Notes: generated from the sequence alone by a model not told the origin. Numbered from the stretch's first letter, positions 45,950 through 56,093 are shown. The stretch is 64,000 nucleotides of DNA from Podocnemis expansa (GCA_007922195.1 ML682008.1:5599847-5663846), one strand, 5' to 3'. Program-made: numbers and translations.

Positions 45950-46497
45950 CAGCGGTTCCCAAACTGGGGTCCGTGGATCCCTGGTGGGCCTCAGAGTGGC
46001 TCCAAGGGGGCTGTGGAAAGGTTGGGAGCTGGGGCTGGATGCCACCAGCGTCTCTGGTTGCCTCAGAGACCCAGGCTTCTGGCCAGCAGGGAGCTTCTCC
46101 CAGGCAGGGAGCTTTTAAAACTCCTGCAACCTGAGCATGCTTGGAGCATGCTCAGGGAGAGTAGCCTAGGGGGTAGCCATGTGCCAGCAGCTCTGGTGGC
46201 CAAGTATGGTGGGGGAGGACCTTGAGGGAGGGTTGGGGGGGGCAGGGAGCCATGGCCGTGGCAGCCTCTGCTGCTTGGCGGGGAGTTGGGATGATGGCAG
46301 TTCCCCAGGCAGGAGGAGGGGCCCATTGCTGCAGCAGCCCCCACTCCTCGGTAGGAGAGTGGTGTAGGCCAGATTCTGCCCCATGAGGACCAAATTCTGC
46401 CCACGGCAGCAAGCCAGGTGCCAGGCACCTGAGGGGGCCACAAAGCTCTTTTTTGTTAGAAAGGGATCCCCAGCCTTAAAAAGGTTGCGAATCCCTG
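45950..46497. mobile_element. Non-autonomous hAT element (GC-rich)
   Basis: The left end CAGCGGTTCCCAAACTGGGG and the right end AAGGTTGCGAATCCCTG are inverted repeats of the CAGTGGTTCCCAACC family. Flanks GTCTAGCA (45942-45949) and GTCTGGTA (46498-46505) match at 6 of 8. The GC-rich interior explains four overlapping long frames. Confidence 0.87.
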
Positions 46498-46859
46498 GTC
46501 TGGTAGAGTTGCCTCATGTCACTTCTGCTTTGTCTTCTGTCTAAATTGTAATGGTTTAAGAACATGTGAGAGGAGGAGATACTGTGAGGAAATACGTTGT
46601 AACCTAACTTTATTTATCTATGTGTATTTTACTGTTTTGGGGAGCAGTGGGTCAGTCTGACATAATTGTTTTAAATAGCAAAGTAATGAAAACAATGTTT
46701 TTGTAATTGCACTACTCTGCCCTCCTTGTTATTTACTGAAGATTCTATGCTCAGTTTGTTCTATATAGATTCATCATTGCACAGGTTAGTGAAGACATTA
46801 TACCACCAGTTTCATTTTTATGCTAAAACCAAAGTTCAGTGTTATGCATTATTTAATAT

Positions 46860-46874
46860 ACACACACACACACC
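46860..46874. repeat. (AC)n repeat
   Basis: Seven AC units. Confidence 0.9.
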
Positions 46875-47237
46875 TACAATAGGATCATACAACTGTTCAT
46901 TCGTTCCCACTCAGGGTTGCCAACTTTGCATTTTACTGACATGAAGATGACATGCCAAGCTTCTTGTGAACTACAGTAAAAATATCATAAATAATGTCAC
47001 AAAAGTGTGTACCCACCTGCAGTATTCTTTACACAAGAATTTTGGAATCATGCAATTATTTTAGCTGCATTTAGTTGATCAGTCAGTTTCTTTGGGTGTG
47101 TGCAATAACAGAATTGATAAAGTTACGATCATTGGAGTTTCATGGTGCGAGAAATGATCCTGAAGCGTGACAATCAACATCAAAAAAAGTGTGTTTTATT
47201 TGTACCCAATTTTATGGACATTTTCATTTATTTATAG

Positions 47238-47741
47238 TGGTGGTTCCCAACTCTTTTGGCTCAAGGGTCACAGATACCACTTTCACAACCATGAAGGGCC
47301 AGCAGTTTCCGCCAGTAGGCTGCCCCACCCTCCTAAGCCCCCTACAGCCAGAGGGAGCATTGCAGCAAATAGGCTGCCTCATTGCTGATCCCCCATCTCC
47401 CTGGCTGTAGCAGGGAAACTATATGCTTCCCATAGCCCTGTGTGTTCCACCTGACTTCTTAGGCAGTGACGCTCTTCTGTAGCCAGGGGTACAGAAGATC
47501 GGTGCTCCCTTCCCTCTACCTCCAGTAGTGTCTATGGACCCAGACAGAGCACTTTGCCATGTTCCCTGCAACAGCCTGGGAGAGGGAAATGGTGATCTCC
47601 CATCCCCTTGGCTGCAGCAAGGAGCATGCTCCAGTCTTTTAGCTCCAGAGCATTGTGCTCCACCTGGGTCCTTAGGTAGTGACTCCCTTCTTTGAATGGC
47701 CACTTTGAAAGCCCCTATGCAGCACTGGTTGGGAACCACTG
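47238..47741. mobile_element. Non-autonomous hAT element
   Basis: The left end TGGTGGTTCCCAACTC and the right end CTGGTTGGGAACCACTG are inverted repeats. Flanks ATTTATAG (47230-47237) and ATTTACAA (47742-47749) match at 6 of 8. The next internal block, GGGTCACAGATACCACTTTC, is a usual subterminal part of this family. Confidence 0.87.
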
Positions 47742-48023
47742 ATTTACAAATTTTATTGAGAGTGTTGAAATTGTACTTTTTTACTTACTGTCCATAAATT
47801 AATGGATGAATGGCAACCCTGCATCCACATTGTTTCTGATCTTTAGAGAATATTCATCTGGTATAGCACTAATGTGCTTAGAACTGTGGCCAATTCTTTC
47901 GTATATTGGCTGAGACAGTGTTCATCATATATGTGTTCTGTTTTTTTGTGGGATGTGGATGTGAATTTGTTGTGTAAACACCAAACAGCCATCAAATGTT
48001 AACAGCTTGTGATCACTGTGAGC

Positions 48024-48470
48024 CTGTTGCAGAGGAGTAGCTGTGTTAGTCTAGTTCAGCAAAACAAACAGGGAGTCTGGTGGCACCTTTAAAGACTAAC
48101 AAATTTATTTATTGCATGAGCTTTTGTGGGAGAAAATTCCACTTTGTCAGATACTTGAAAATGGAAAACTCACAGAATGGGAGCAAAGTAAATGCAAGGA
48201 TGTGTAAGTCATAGAATCAGGGCAGACAGAGCAAAACAAAGCAGTTGTTTGAACAGAAACAGTACAGCACAGCAATTAGCAGGGAAGTGGGGGGGGAGGA
48301 GGAGGAGGAAAGCAAAGTTACCTGTTGTAATGGGGGGGAAAATCCATAGTCTTTATTCAGCCCCAACATGATAGTGTTAAATCTGCAGATGAATTCCAAT
48401 TCTGCAGTTTCTCTTTGAAGCAGTGATTTGTTATTCATTTGCCTGCATATACTTCTTGACAGGTAATCAA
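48024..48470 (-). mobile_element. Penelope-like retroelement, 3' coding end plus terminal repeat
   Basis: On the minus strand, 48330-48438 encodes KSLLQRETAELEFICRFN and then MLGLNKDYGFSPP, a C-terminal motif shared with the copy at 7400-8098. The terminal repeat occupies 48024-48165 and includes GTGTTAGTCTAGTTCAGCAAA, GGTGGCACCTTTAAAGAC and CATGAGCTTTTGTGGGAG. A GGA-rich tract lies between the two at 48290-48310. The coding part is truncated; no GIY-YIG domain is left. Confidence 0.85.
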
Positions 48471-48694
48471 TGGAGCAGTCACTAGTTGAAGTGTCAGCCT
48501 GTGTTACTTTTGGTGTCCTGAGAATGTTAAAATAGCATGTTCCGGATGCAAAGCTCTAGATTGGATATGCTTGTCCTAGTCCGTGCATTGCTAATTGCAT
48601 ATTAAAAAGTGGAATTGAAGTTTCTTTAGGAAACAAATGCTGGAAATCTGACAAGATGACTTACTTTTGTGTTATTTCCTTCTGCATTTTCCAG

Positions 48695-48716
48695 CCCCAA
48701 AAGAAAGATAGCTTGG
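48695..48716 (+). other. Candidate cryptic 22-base microexon
   Basis: A pyrimidine-rich tract ending TTTTCCAG is followed 22 bases later by GTAAGTA, a near-ideal donor. In the phase set by the upstream exon (one base carried over), it reads P-K-E-R and then a stop (TAG). If used, it would truncate the protein. No known alpha2delta-1 exon is expected here, so this is most likely a chance splice-site pair. Confidence 0.2.
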
Positions 48717-48724
48717 GTAAGTAT

Positions 48725-48895
48725 CCCATAAGATTTAGAAACCCAAATCCCATTTTCAGAATGACTGAGGCACTTAGGAGTACATGTTCCTTAGATGTTA
48801 TGTGAGAGTTAGGCGTCTAAATGTTAAAGTCACATTTGAAAATTGGGTTTGTGCATCTAAGTCACTTAGATGCTTTTGAAAATCCCCCCTCCTCC
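48725..48895. repeat. Old interspersed repeat with CACTTAGATGCTTTTGAAAAT motif
   Basis: CCCATTTTCAGAATGACTGAGGCACTTAGG is partly complementary to AAGTCACTTAGATGC followed by TTTTGAAAATCCCC, giving imperfect inverted ends. Similar sequence is common in turtle genomes (remembered) and a relative is at 22425. Confidence 0.45.
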
Positions 48896-49115
48896 TCTAG
48901 ACTTTTGGATGCTTATGTAACCTCCATAGCAGGCGAGGTTAGTAGATTTACTTATCAATTCTGTGCTGTAGAATTCCTCTCTTTGTTTTAAAGTATTCAT
49001 ATAGACCATGAATTCACATCCTTGCGAGAAGCTACAAATACAGCTCACAAAGACTTTTGGAATCCAAACTACAGTTTCTCATTTCTGGTGTTTTCTCAGT
49101 CTTTGTCCCATTAAA

Positions 49116-49664
49116 CAGGCTTGGACCCCAGGCTGCCTACCACCATGAGGCCCCGCTCCCCAGCATGGCAGCGTGCAGGTGGGCTTTCTTGGGGGGGAGG
49201 GACTGGGGTCAGAGGGCCTCCTGCCCCAGCCCCCCTCTGGCTGGTCTGTCTCTTGGGGTGGAGCCAGCTGGCACATGGCATTGCCTACAGTGCAGCCCCC
49301 CAGACCCATGGCCTTGGAAGACAGCACCATGCTCCAGCCAGCCCCTGCCTCCTGCATGGAGCAAACAGTTCACCCCACCCCCTGGGGCCTCATGGTGGTA
49401 GGCAGCCTGGGGTCCAAGCCAGACTAGGCAGCCCAGGGGCGGGTGGGAATGCAGAACCTGGCCTCCAGCACCAGGACCTCCCCCCACGCCCCAACGTTGG
49501 CAGGACTGGGCCCTCCCACTGCTCCCCCAAGCCCCGCTGGTGCTGAACATGGCAGTGGGGGGATTGCATCAGGTCAGAGTCTTAGGGACTAGGAATCCGG
49601 GGCCCCCCATAGGCCAGCGCCTAGGGCTTCATCCCCAACAGCCCCTGCATTAATCCGATTCCAC
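49116..49664. mobile_element. GC-rich hAT-type element containing a 37-bp perfect inverted repeat
   Basis: The 3' part GCCCCTGCATTAATCCG is a hAT-type terminus related to 34748-35175. Inside, 49118-49154 and 49384-49420 are perfect 37-bp inverted copies (GGCTTGGACCCC... and ...GGGGTCCAAGCC). The long frames on both strands encode mirror versions of this repeat. The target duplication is not seen and the edges are approximate. Confidence 0.65.
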
Positions 49665-49848
49665 TACTAAGTTGTGTAAAATTACGGGAAACTGCATCAA
49701 GAGCTGGTTACCCCTAGCATTTCTCTGACCTCCCGGCATGGCTGGGCTGGTTCTGACTAGTGCTCTACCAGTCAGGACACAGGGCCACACCTTGAATCTC
49801 AACAACCTAGTCAGTCAAATACATCTGCCCTACTTACTTTATTCTAAG

Positions 49849-50173
49849 CAGGGGCATCACTGGGGTGGGGAGGGACCAGGGGCATGGGCCCAGGCCCCAC
49901 CCCCAGCCAGCAGGTCCCGCCCACAGCCGGCAGGCCCCACCCCCTGGCCAGGGATAGGGCCAGGTAGGGCTGGGCCAGAAGCAGCCGCAAGAGGCTGGGC
50001 CCCTGCCCACGCCACCCCGGGCAGCCAGGCCCCTGATCCCCGGCTGGGGACGGGGCACCGCGGGCGACCGGCTGGGACCTGGATCCCCGGCCCAGTTGGG
50101 CTGCAGATCTGGGGCGCTGGCACTGGCACTCAGGGCACGTGCCCCGGGATGCCCAGCGCCAGCGACGCCCCTG
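49849..50173. mobile_element. Non-autonomous hAT element with perfect target duplication
   Basis: The left end CAGGGGCATCACTGG and the right end CCAGCGACGCCCCTG are inverted repeats. The flanks are identical, ATTCTAAG at 49841-49848 and 50174-50181. The interior is very GC-rich, with frames on both strands that are artefacts. The families at 11422 and 51144 share the termini. Confidence 0.95.
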
Positions 50174-50181
50174 ATTCTAAG

Positions 50182-51140
50182 CTTGCTTCTTAAAATAATA
50201 AGAGGAAGACAGAAGCCTTCTAGGCAAGTAGCAAATTTTCCCAACCTGTTTGCTACAACATAATATTATATAAACAAGTGTTTATTTTTCTTGTGATTAA
50301 GTACTGTATAGGTACATTAACAGATAACTGCTGCAGACCAGTGAGGTTCAACTAACCTATAAAATTACCAGAAACTGCACTGAGATTCACCCCACAGATT
50401 CAGTCTGTCTATTCTGTCTTCTCCCTGTGGGGCTGAGCTAGGTCTGACTGTTGATGAAATGGCTGCTCTTTTGTACCCCTGGCAGAACTGACTTTTATTG
50501 AGCAGGTAAGAGCTTCCAGCTTGTAGTTAACAATGTCTATGTTCATAGTAGGGAATGTCTGCCCTTAATGAAACTTTCCACAGCAGCTTCAAAATAGCCT
50601 CTTAGCTTGTTTAACAACTTAGCGCACTTCCCTAGTTTGCTGAAATAATAGTTACTTGTTTGCAGTCACTCAAGCCTTCTTGCCTGGGAATGTTTCAGTA
50701 TCAACTCACAGCAAGTAGAAACAGCAACTGTAATTACGACATTAAGGTTTTAGGCTGAATACCAGACAATAAGGAAAATAGAAAAGGGAGTTACTTACTT
50801 GCAATGTACCTAAACTGAACCTTTTGGGGATCCCTCATTAAGTTTTAATTATTTTCTAGGGAAGCAGAGGTCTTTTGTGGTACAAAATTCTTTGAAATCC
50901 CTTAATACAACCCATCAGGCTTTCCCTCCACCCCCCTATGAACATCAAATAGACATTTTTATTGCATTACTTTAAACAAAGTGATAGCATTCAATAATGC
51001 AGAGGAGGATAGAAGAGGCCTATAACATTTTCAGCTTGTGCCTGAAACATCTTGGATAGCTTTTCTTTCCAATAGTTTTTGTTATTTGACTGAAGTTGGA
51101 GGCAGTAAATCATCCATTTTTGTTTTTCTCTTCTCTGTTA
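50182..51140. other. Intronic stretch, unassigned
   Basis: Ordinary intron; no element or gene recognised. Confidence 0.5.
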
Positions 51141-51143
51141 CCC

Positions 51144-51412
51144 CAGGAGTGATGCTGGCCCAGGAAAAGGCGCAGGGCCCTGCGCCCACCCAGTCCCAAT
51201 TTGGGGTCCTGGCCCAATCTGGGCCCTGGAACCACAGGCAGGGCCCAGATCAGGCTCCTGCCACCATCAGCCCAGCCTTGGATCCCAGGCCAGGGACAGG
51301 GCCGGGGAAGACAGCCGTCACTGTGGGTGGCTCAGCCCCGGGTCCCCGGCACTTGGGGCACTGGCGCTGGCACTCTAGGCAAGACCACCATGCACCCAGC
51401 ACTACTGACACA
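51144..51412. mobile_element. Diverged non-autonomous hAT element
   Basis: CAGGAGTGATGCTGGCCC at the left and GGCACTGGCGCTGGCACTC at the right align with the termini and subterminal region of the element at 49849. The right terminus is decayed and the target duplication is unclear. Confidence 0.65.
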
Positions 51413-51597
51413 ATTGTATTAACCTATATGGCTTAATTACCTTAGACCTTTAGAACAGAAATATATCCTTTAAAAAACTACTGATGTGGTTTCCCAAGTG
51501 TTCTAGTTGTTAATAAAATAGAGTAGATAATTATCATTCTTTTTCCTTACAGTAATCTGATCCTTTGAATTCAATGAGTAAGGGCATTTCAAAAACA

Positions 51598-51894
51598 ATT
51601 ATGTGACTTACGAGGAGAGACTAAAGGAAGCAGGTTTATTTGGTATGCAGAAGGGAAGGCTGAGTGGGGATTTGATAGCAACCTTTAACTACTTGAAGGG
51701 GCGCTCCAAAGAGGAGCGAGTTAGGCTGCTATCACTGGTCGCAGAGGATAGAACAAGGAGCAATGGTTTCAAGTTGCAGCTGGGGATGTCAAGGTTTGAT
51801 ATTAGGAAAAACTTTCTCACTAGGAGGGTGGTGAAGTACTGAAATGGGTTACCTATGGAGGTGGTGGAATCTCCATCTTTGAAAACATTTAAAG
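51598..51894 (+). mobile_element. CR1 LINE 3' end, part 1 (interrupted by hAT)
   Basis: The frame at 51603-51842 encodes YEERLKEAGLFGMQKGRLSG, then [11 protein letters not shown] and FDIRKNFLTRRVV, the C-terminal end of CR1 reverse transcriptase (usual [22 protein letters not shown]...). After the stop the CR1 3' sequence continues (GGAGGTGGTGGAATCTCCA) to 51894, where a hAT interrupts it; it resumes at 53377. Confidence 0.9.
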
Positions 51895-52202
51895 CAGGGG
51901 TCTCAAACTCAAATCACCTCGAGGGCCACATGAGGACTAGGATATTGGCCCGAGGGCCGCCCCACTGAAACCTTTTTATACAATGATGCGGAAGTACAGT
52001 AAAAAAATGAAGAGTAATATAGTATGCTAATAAAAATCAATTTATTAACATTTTTGAAACTGTAACATGAAGTCTGTGCTAATTTTGACAGTTTCCAAAG
52101 CCAAAACACACATTTCCTTTTAGAATTGCTTCCATTCAAGATGGCAAAATCATCAAAAAGACAAAGACTAAACAAACAGACTTAAAATTTTACTTTATAA
52201 AT

Positions 52203-52440
52203 CAGTGATTCCCAATCTTTTTTGGTTTGAGGGCAAAAAATGTACTTTTTCAAACCCTGAGGGACCACCAGTTAATTTAATTAAAATTAAATTAAAATTT
52301 AATTTATTGAATTCAAATTGATGTTAATTGAAATAAACTAATTGTGGTTTGATTTATTAAAATTGAATTGAATTTAATTGAAATTAATTTTTTATAAAGG
52401 TTTTAGGTTTTTTTTAAATAAAATTAAATTGTTTTAGAAG
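52203..52440. mobile_element. Nested hAT terminus followed by AT-rich sequence
   Basis: CAGTGATTCCCAATCTTTTTTGG is a clear left terminus of the CAGTGGTTCCCAACC family; AGGGACCACCAGTT follows. It then runs into low-complexity TTAATTAAAATT sequence. The matching right terminus was not found. Confidence 0.6.
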
Positions 52441-52601
52441 ATTTATGGGTTTTTTTGCTTTAAAAAGAGGGGGCTACATGTATCCCCAAGCCAGGAGGGG
52501 AGGAGAGCAGCCACATCCCAGGATGGGCTGCAAACAAGTTGGGCAGAGCCCTCCACAGGACCGTAAATAAGCAGCCCCTGCCTGGCCCTGGGGGCAGTGC
52601 T

Positions 52602-52925
52602 GGGACTGGTGGTGGGGGAACACTCTCCCCACCACCTGCTCAAATTTGGCCACGCTGGGCTTGGCAGAGGGGGAAACACCCCCCGCCCGCCTGCCCACTC
52701 GAATTTGGCTCTGGTGGGGCTGGCATAGGGGAAAACACTCCCCACCCACCTGAATTTACCTGCCCTGGGGTTGGCAGAAGGGGAGACAACCCCGACCAAC
52801 CTGCCCGCTTGAATTTGGCTGAGTGGGGCCGGCGGAGGAGAAAACATCCCCTGCCTGCCAGAATTTAGCAGCACTGGGGCAGGTGGAAGAAAAAACACTA
52901 CCCCACCCTCCTGGGGGGAAACACC
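52602..52925. repeat. Minisatellite, 51-60 bp units
   Basis: About five or six imperfect units start near 52602, 52657, 52717, 52768, 52826 and 52877. Each opens with GGG(C/A)TGGCAG-like sequence, then GGGGAAACACTCCCC, then CTGCCC.CTCGAATTTGGCT. The repeats explain the long Pro/Gly-rich frames on both strands. Confidence 0.8.
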
Positions 52926-53376
52926 CCCTGCCTGTGCCGGGACCAGCAGCTGGGAAAGCCCTGGAGGATGTGCTGTGACTAGTGGTGGGGCTTTCTGGTG
53001 GTCCCCCAGAATGGAGCCCCCTATAAACCGTCCCTACAGGCTCCTTTAAGCCCCCACCACCACCTGAGCCTTCTCTGAACCGCTCAGCCTGCTTCAGCTG
53101 CTCGATCAGCTGCTGCATGTGAATGGGGCAGCAAAGCATCAACTGGTGCATGTCAATAGGGCAGCTCCCAGTCAGCAGTTCAGCTCCTCCCTGTTGGTGG
53201 CTGATAACGTGGGGGGCAGGTGAAGCTGCTTGGTCCTTCTCTGCAGAGAGGCTCAGCATTTGAAAACTCCAAGGTTGGAAAGGTGGGAGCCCCAGGATTC
53301 TGGGGGTTATCAGGGGCCGCAGGAGGCAGCTCTGCGGGCTGCATGTGGCCCGCAGGCCGCATGTTTGAGACCCCTA

Positions 53377-53485
53377 ATTTAAGGCCTGATTAGACAAAAC
53401 CCTGGCTGGGATGAGTTAATGGGAGTGGTAAAAGCAGGGGGTTGGACTAGATGACCTCATGAGGTCCCTTCCATTCCTGTGATTC
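53377..53485 (+). mobile_element. CR1 LINE 3' end, part 2
   Basis: AAGGCCTGATTAGACAAAACCCTGG continues the CR1 from 51894, then GGGGGTTGGACTAGATGACCTC and the 3' tail CATTCCTGTGATTC. This GGACTAGATGACCT stretch is highly characteristic of CR1 3' ends. Confidence 0.9.
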
Positions 53486-54721
53486 AAAGCTTTGCATCCC
53501 TGTGAATGATTCAAAGCCTTTTGTTGATTGTTTCCATACAGTTACAAAGAAGAAAGGTATCATTCTACCACATGAAGAAAGGGTAGGGAGGTGAGTCCAT
53601 GTAAGAACAGGACTATAGAAAATCGGCAAGAAACTAAATGGAGGGTTCACTAGTCATTGGCTTTCTGCACAAAACCAGACAACCACAAAAAATGAGGGAA
53701 GCCTTAAAAATTATAGGCATAGCTCATTACAGAAAAACGGTAGACAAATGCACACAACTGTTCACTGCAAACATTCCTTCTAAAGTTTGCTTTTGGTTTA
53801 AACAGCCAAATATGAATATCAGACTGAAACAGGCTGTAACTGTTCCTATAGCTGTCAGTTCTGATGTATCAAAAATTACGTTCCGTCAGTGAAAGAGGGA
53901 CAAAATCTGTTCATGGGACAAAATCATTTCCCTCTCTCTTAGGTACTCTCAGCTGATGTCTGTCACTCATGGTAAAATCTTCATTTTGAAAGGTGGCCTA
54001 CAAGTACTTTGTGAATGAATATCTTGGGGCTCTATCACTCTGTTTCTCCTCTCTTCCCCTGACCTTATCCTCTGCTATTGAAAGTACAGGGGTGAAGCAC
54101 CAGGAATGTAGGAGGAAAGAAATGAATGGCGCAAGCAGAATCATGATGGGTTTGTACATTATATATGTAGAGTGAGGAAACAATCTGCATGTTTTACTTT
54201 GAGGAACCTCCCAAAAGGTTTAGTTACTTAACCACAGTACATCAGCCTTAACAGTATATTATGAAGAATTGTTAAATAGAATTAAGTAAGCATTAAGTAA
54301 GCCAAAGTTTGTCGTTTCTAAAAACAGAAGAAAGGAGTCCGAAGCAGGGATTCACTTGTCAAAATTCACCAAATTGAAGGGAAGGCTGTGATGTTTGATC
54401 TGTGAAGTTCAACCCCTTTATGGAAGTTGCTAATTTATCCCCTCCAAAAATGTATAAGCCCTATGATTCATCAGAACCATTTGGAAAAGTATTTTTACTT
54501 GTAGAAAGGATAGGCTGTATCAAAAGGCAGGTATTAAAAAGAAAAATCCGAAGGAAGCCCTTGGATTCTTTTGAGGTTCACCCACTTCAGTTTACATACT
54601 GACCCCTGTGTCAACATATTTGCAGTTTGTTCTAGCAAGCTGTTTAGTATGTGGCTGTTGTGCCCAGAGGTCTTGTCGTCTTTCTTGTTTATGACTGACA
54701 GGGTGCTTGTTTTAACCTGCC

Positions 54722-54790
54722 TTGCATGAGGAGACTCGAAGTGCTTGACTTGTTTACCCTAACCAAAAGAAAACTGATGGGAGATATGAT
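54722..54790 (+). mobile_element. Outer CR1 LINE, 5' piece of a nested insertion
   Basis: GCATGAGGAGACTCGAAGTGC, then AAAAGAAAACTGATGGGAGATATGAT, matches CR1 and breaks at the insertion site. The sequence resumes at 55428 with ATGAGAACTCTCTATAAAT, as in intact CR1 copies. Confidence 0.75.
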
Positions 54791-54887
54791 AAAACAGAGG
54801 AGTACTGTGGCATTCAAAGACTAACAAATTTATTTATTGCATGAGCTTTCATGGGAGAAAATCCCACTTTGTCAAATGCTTTGAAGA
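54791..54887 (-). mobile_element. PLE terminal-repeat fragment with 9-bp perfect flanking repeats
   Basis: AAAACAGAGGAGTACTGTGGCATTCAAAGACTAACAAA, then CATGAGCTTTCATGGGAGAAAA and CCCACTTTGTCAAATGC, is an antisense PLE terminal repeat. AGATATGAT at 54782-54790 and 54888-54896 flanks it exactly, so it is a discrete insertion with a target duplication. Confidence 0.88.
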
Positions 54888-54896
54888 AGATATGAT

Positions 54897-55427
54897 ATTC
54901 TGCACTGGTGAGGCCACATCTAGAATACTGTGTTCAGTTTTGGGCTCCCCACTACAAAAAGGACAGGGACATGCTAGAGAGAGTTCAGCGGAGGGCAACC
55001 AAAATGATTAAAGGGCTGGAGCACAAGCCCTGTGAGGAAAGACTGAAAGCATTAGGCTTATTTAGTCTGCAGAAGAGGAGATTGAGGGGGGATTTGATAG
55101 CAACCTTCAACTACTTGAAGGGATGCTCCAAAGAAGATGAAGCTTGACTGTTCTCGGTAGTAACAGAGGACAGAGCAAGGAGCAATGGTCTCAAGTTACG
55201 GTTAGGGAGGTCGAGGCTGGATATTAGAAAAAATTTTTTACTAGGCGAGTGGTGAAGCATTGGAATGAGCTGCCAAGGGAGGTGGTGGAGTCTCCATCTT
55301 TGGAGGTGTTTAAGGCCCGGCTGGACAAAACCATGACTGGAATGGTTTAGTGGGAGTGGTCCTGCCTCTGGCAGGGGATTGGACTAGATGACCTGTGAGG
55401 TCTCTTCCAACCCTATGATTCTATGAT
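54897..55427 (+). mobile_element. Inner CR1 LINE, 5'-truncated 3' end
   Basis: The frame at 54908-55147 encodes [18 protein letters not shown], then [19 protein letters not shown] and [15 protein letters not shown], close to CR1 reverse transcriptase C-termini. A stop at 55145 (KEDEA then TGA) and later frameshifts break it. The 3' end contains GGACTAGATGACCTG and the tail CCTATGATTCTATGAT, two ATTCTATG-type repeat units as expected at CR1 3' ends. Confidence 0.92.
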
Positions 55428-56093
55428 ATGAGAACTCTCTATAAATATATCAGAGGGCTAAATGCCAGGGAGGGAGAGGAATTATTTAAGGTTAGTGCCA
55501 ATGTGGACACAAAAACAAGTGAAAATAACTGGCCATCAGGAAGCTTAGACTTGAAATTAGATGTAGGTTTCTAAGTGTTGGAGGAATGAAGTTGTGGAAT
55601 AACTTCCTGAGGGGAGCAGTGAAGGCAAAAAACCTAACAGACTTCAAAACTGAGCTGGATATATTTATGGAGGGGATAATGTGATGAGACACCCTAATTT
55701 GGCAATTAACTGATCTTTGATTATTAGTGGTAAATATACCAGTGGTCTATGATGGGATATTAGATGGGTTGGGTTCTGAGTCAGTGCAAAGAATTATTTT
55801 TTGGGTGTCTGACTGGTGAGTTAGGGGTTAGCAGGGAATTTTTCCCCATGTCAGGGCATGGGTCCTCAGGGTTTTTCACCTTCTCCTGTAGCATGGGACA
55901 TGAGTCACTTGCTGGTAGTTTCTCTGTACTTTGGTGTGTTTTAATCCATGATTTGGTAACTTCAATAACTCCATCATGGGTCTCATGTCTCCTGCAGGAG
56001 TGGGCAGTAGGTTCTATGGCCTGCATTATGGAGGATGTCAGACAAGATGATAGAATTAGTCCTGTCTGACTTTAAAATCTACGAATCTATGAT
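55428..56093 (+). mobile_element. Outer CR1 LINE, 3' piece
   Basis: ATGAGAACTCTCTATAAATATATCAGAGGG, ATTATTTAAGGTTAGTGCCAATG, GGCCATCAGGAAGCTTAGAC, ATGGGATATTAGATGGG, and the tail ACTTTAAAATCTACGAATCTATGA follow the 3' end of another CR1 subfamily. It completes the outer copy split at 54790. Confidence 0.88.

Larger units (their letters stand above)
51895..53376. mobile_element. 1.48-kb hAT element inserted into a CR1
   Basis: The ends CAGGGGTCTCAAACTC and ATGTTTGAGACCCCTA are inverted repeats (last base mutated). Target duplication ATTTAAAG (51887-51894) and ATTTAAGG (53377-53384) matches at 7 of 8, and removal restores the CR1 sequence. The subterminal GAGGACTAGGATATTGGCCC... and CACTGAAACCTTTTTATACAATGATG are shared with 42215. 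Inside are a nested hAT terminus at 52203, an AT-rich block (52260-52440), and a GC-rich minisatellite. No intact transposase was recognised. Confidence 0.9.

Noticed and set aside
49121..49546. 141-codon + strand frame and overlapping minus-strand frames
   Set aside because: They lie in a GC-rich hAT-type element, are mirrored by a 37-bp inverted repeat, and have no domain.
49738..50244. 150-codon frames on both strands
   Set aside because: Inside a hAT with a perfect target duplication; openness is due to GC content.
52443..53259. Pro/Gly-rich frames of 90-167 codons on both strands
   Set aside because: They read a minisatellite and GC-rich filler of a hAT.
7960..54887. tRNA genes suggested by the SINE-like repeats
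   Set aside because: No complete A and B boxes or cloverleaf; the repeats are PLE termini.
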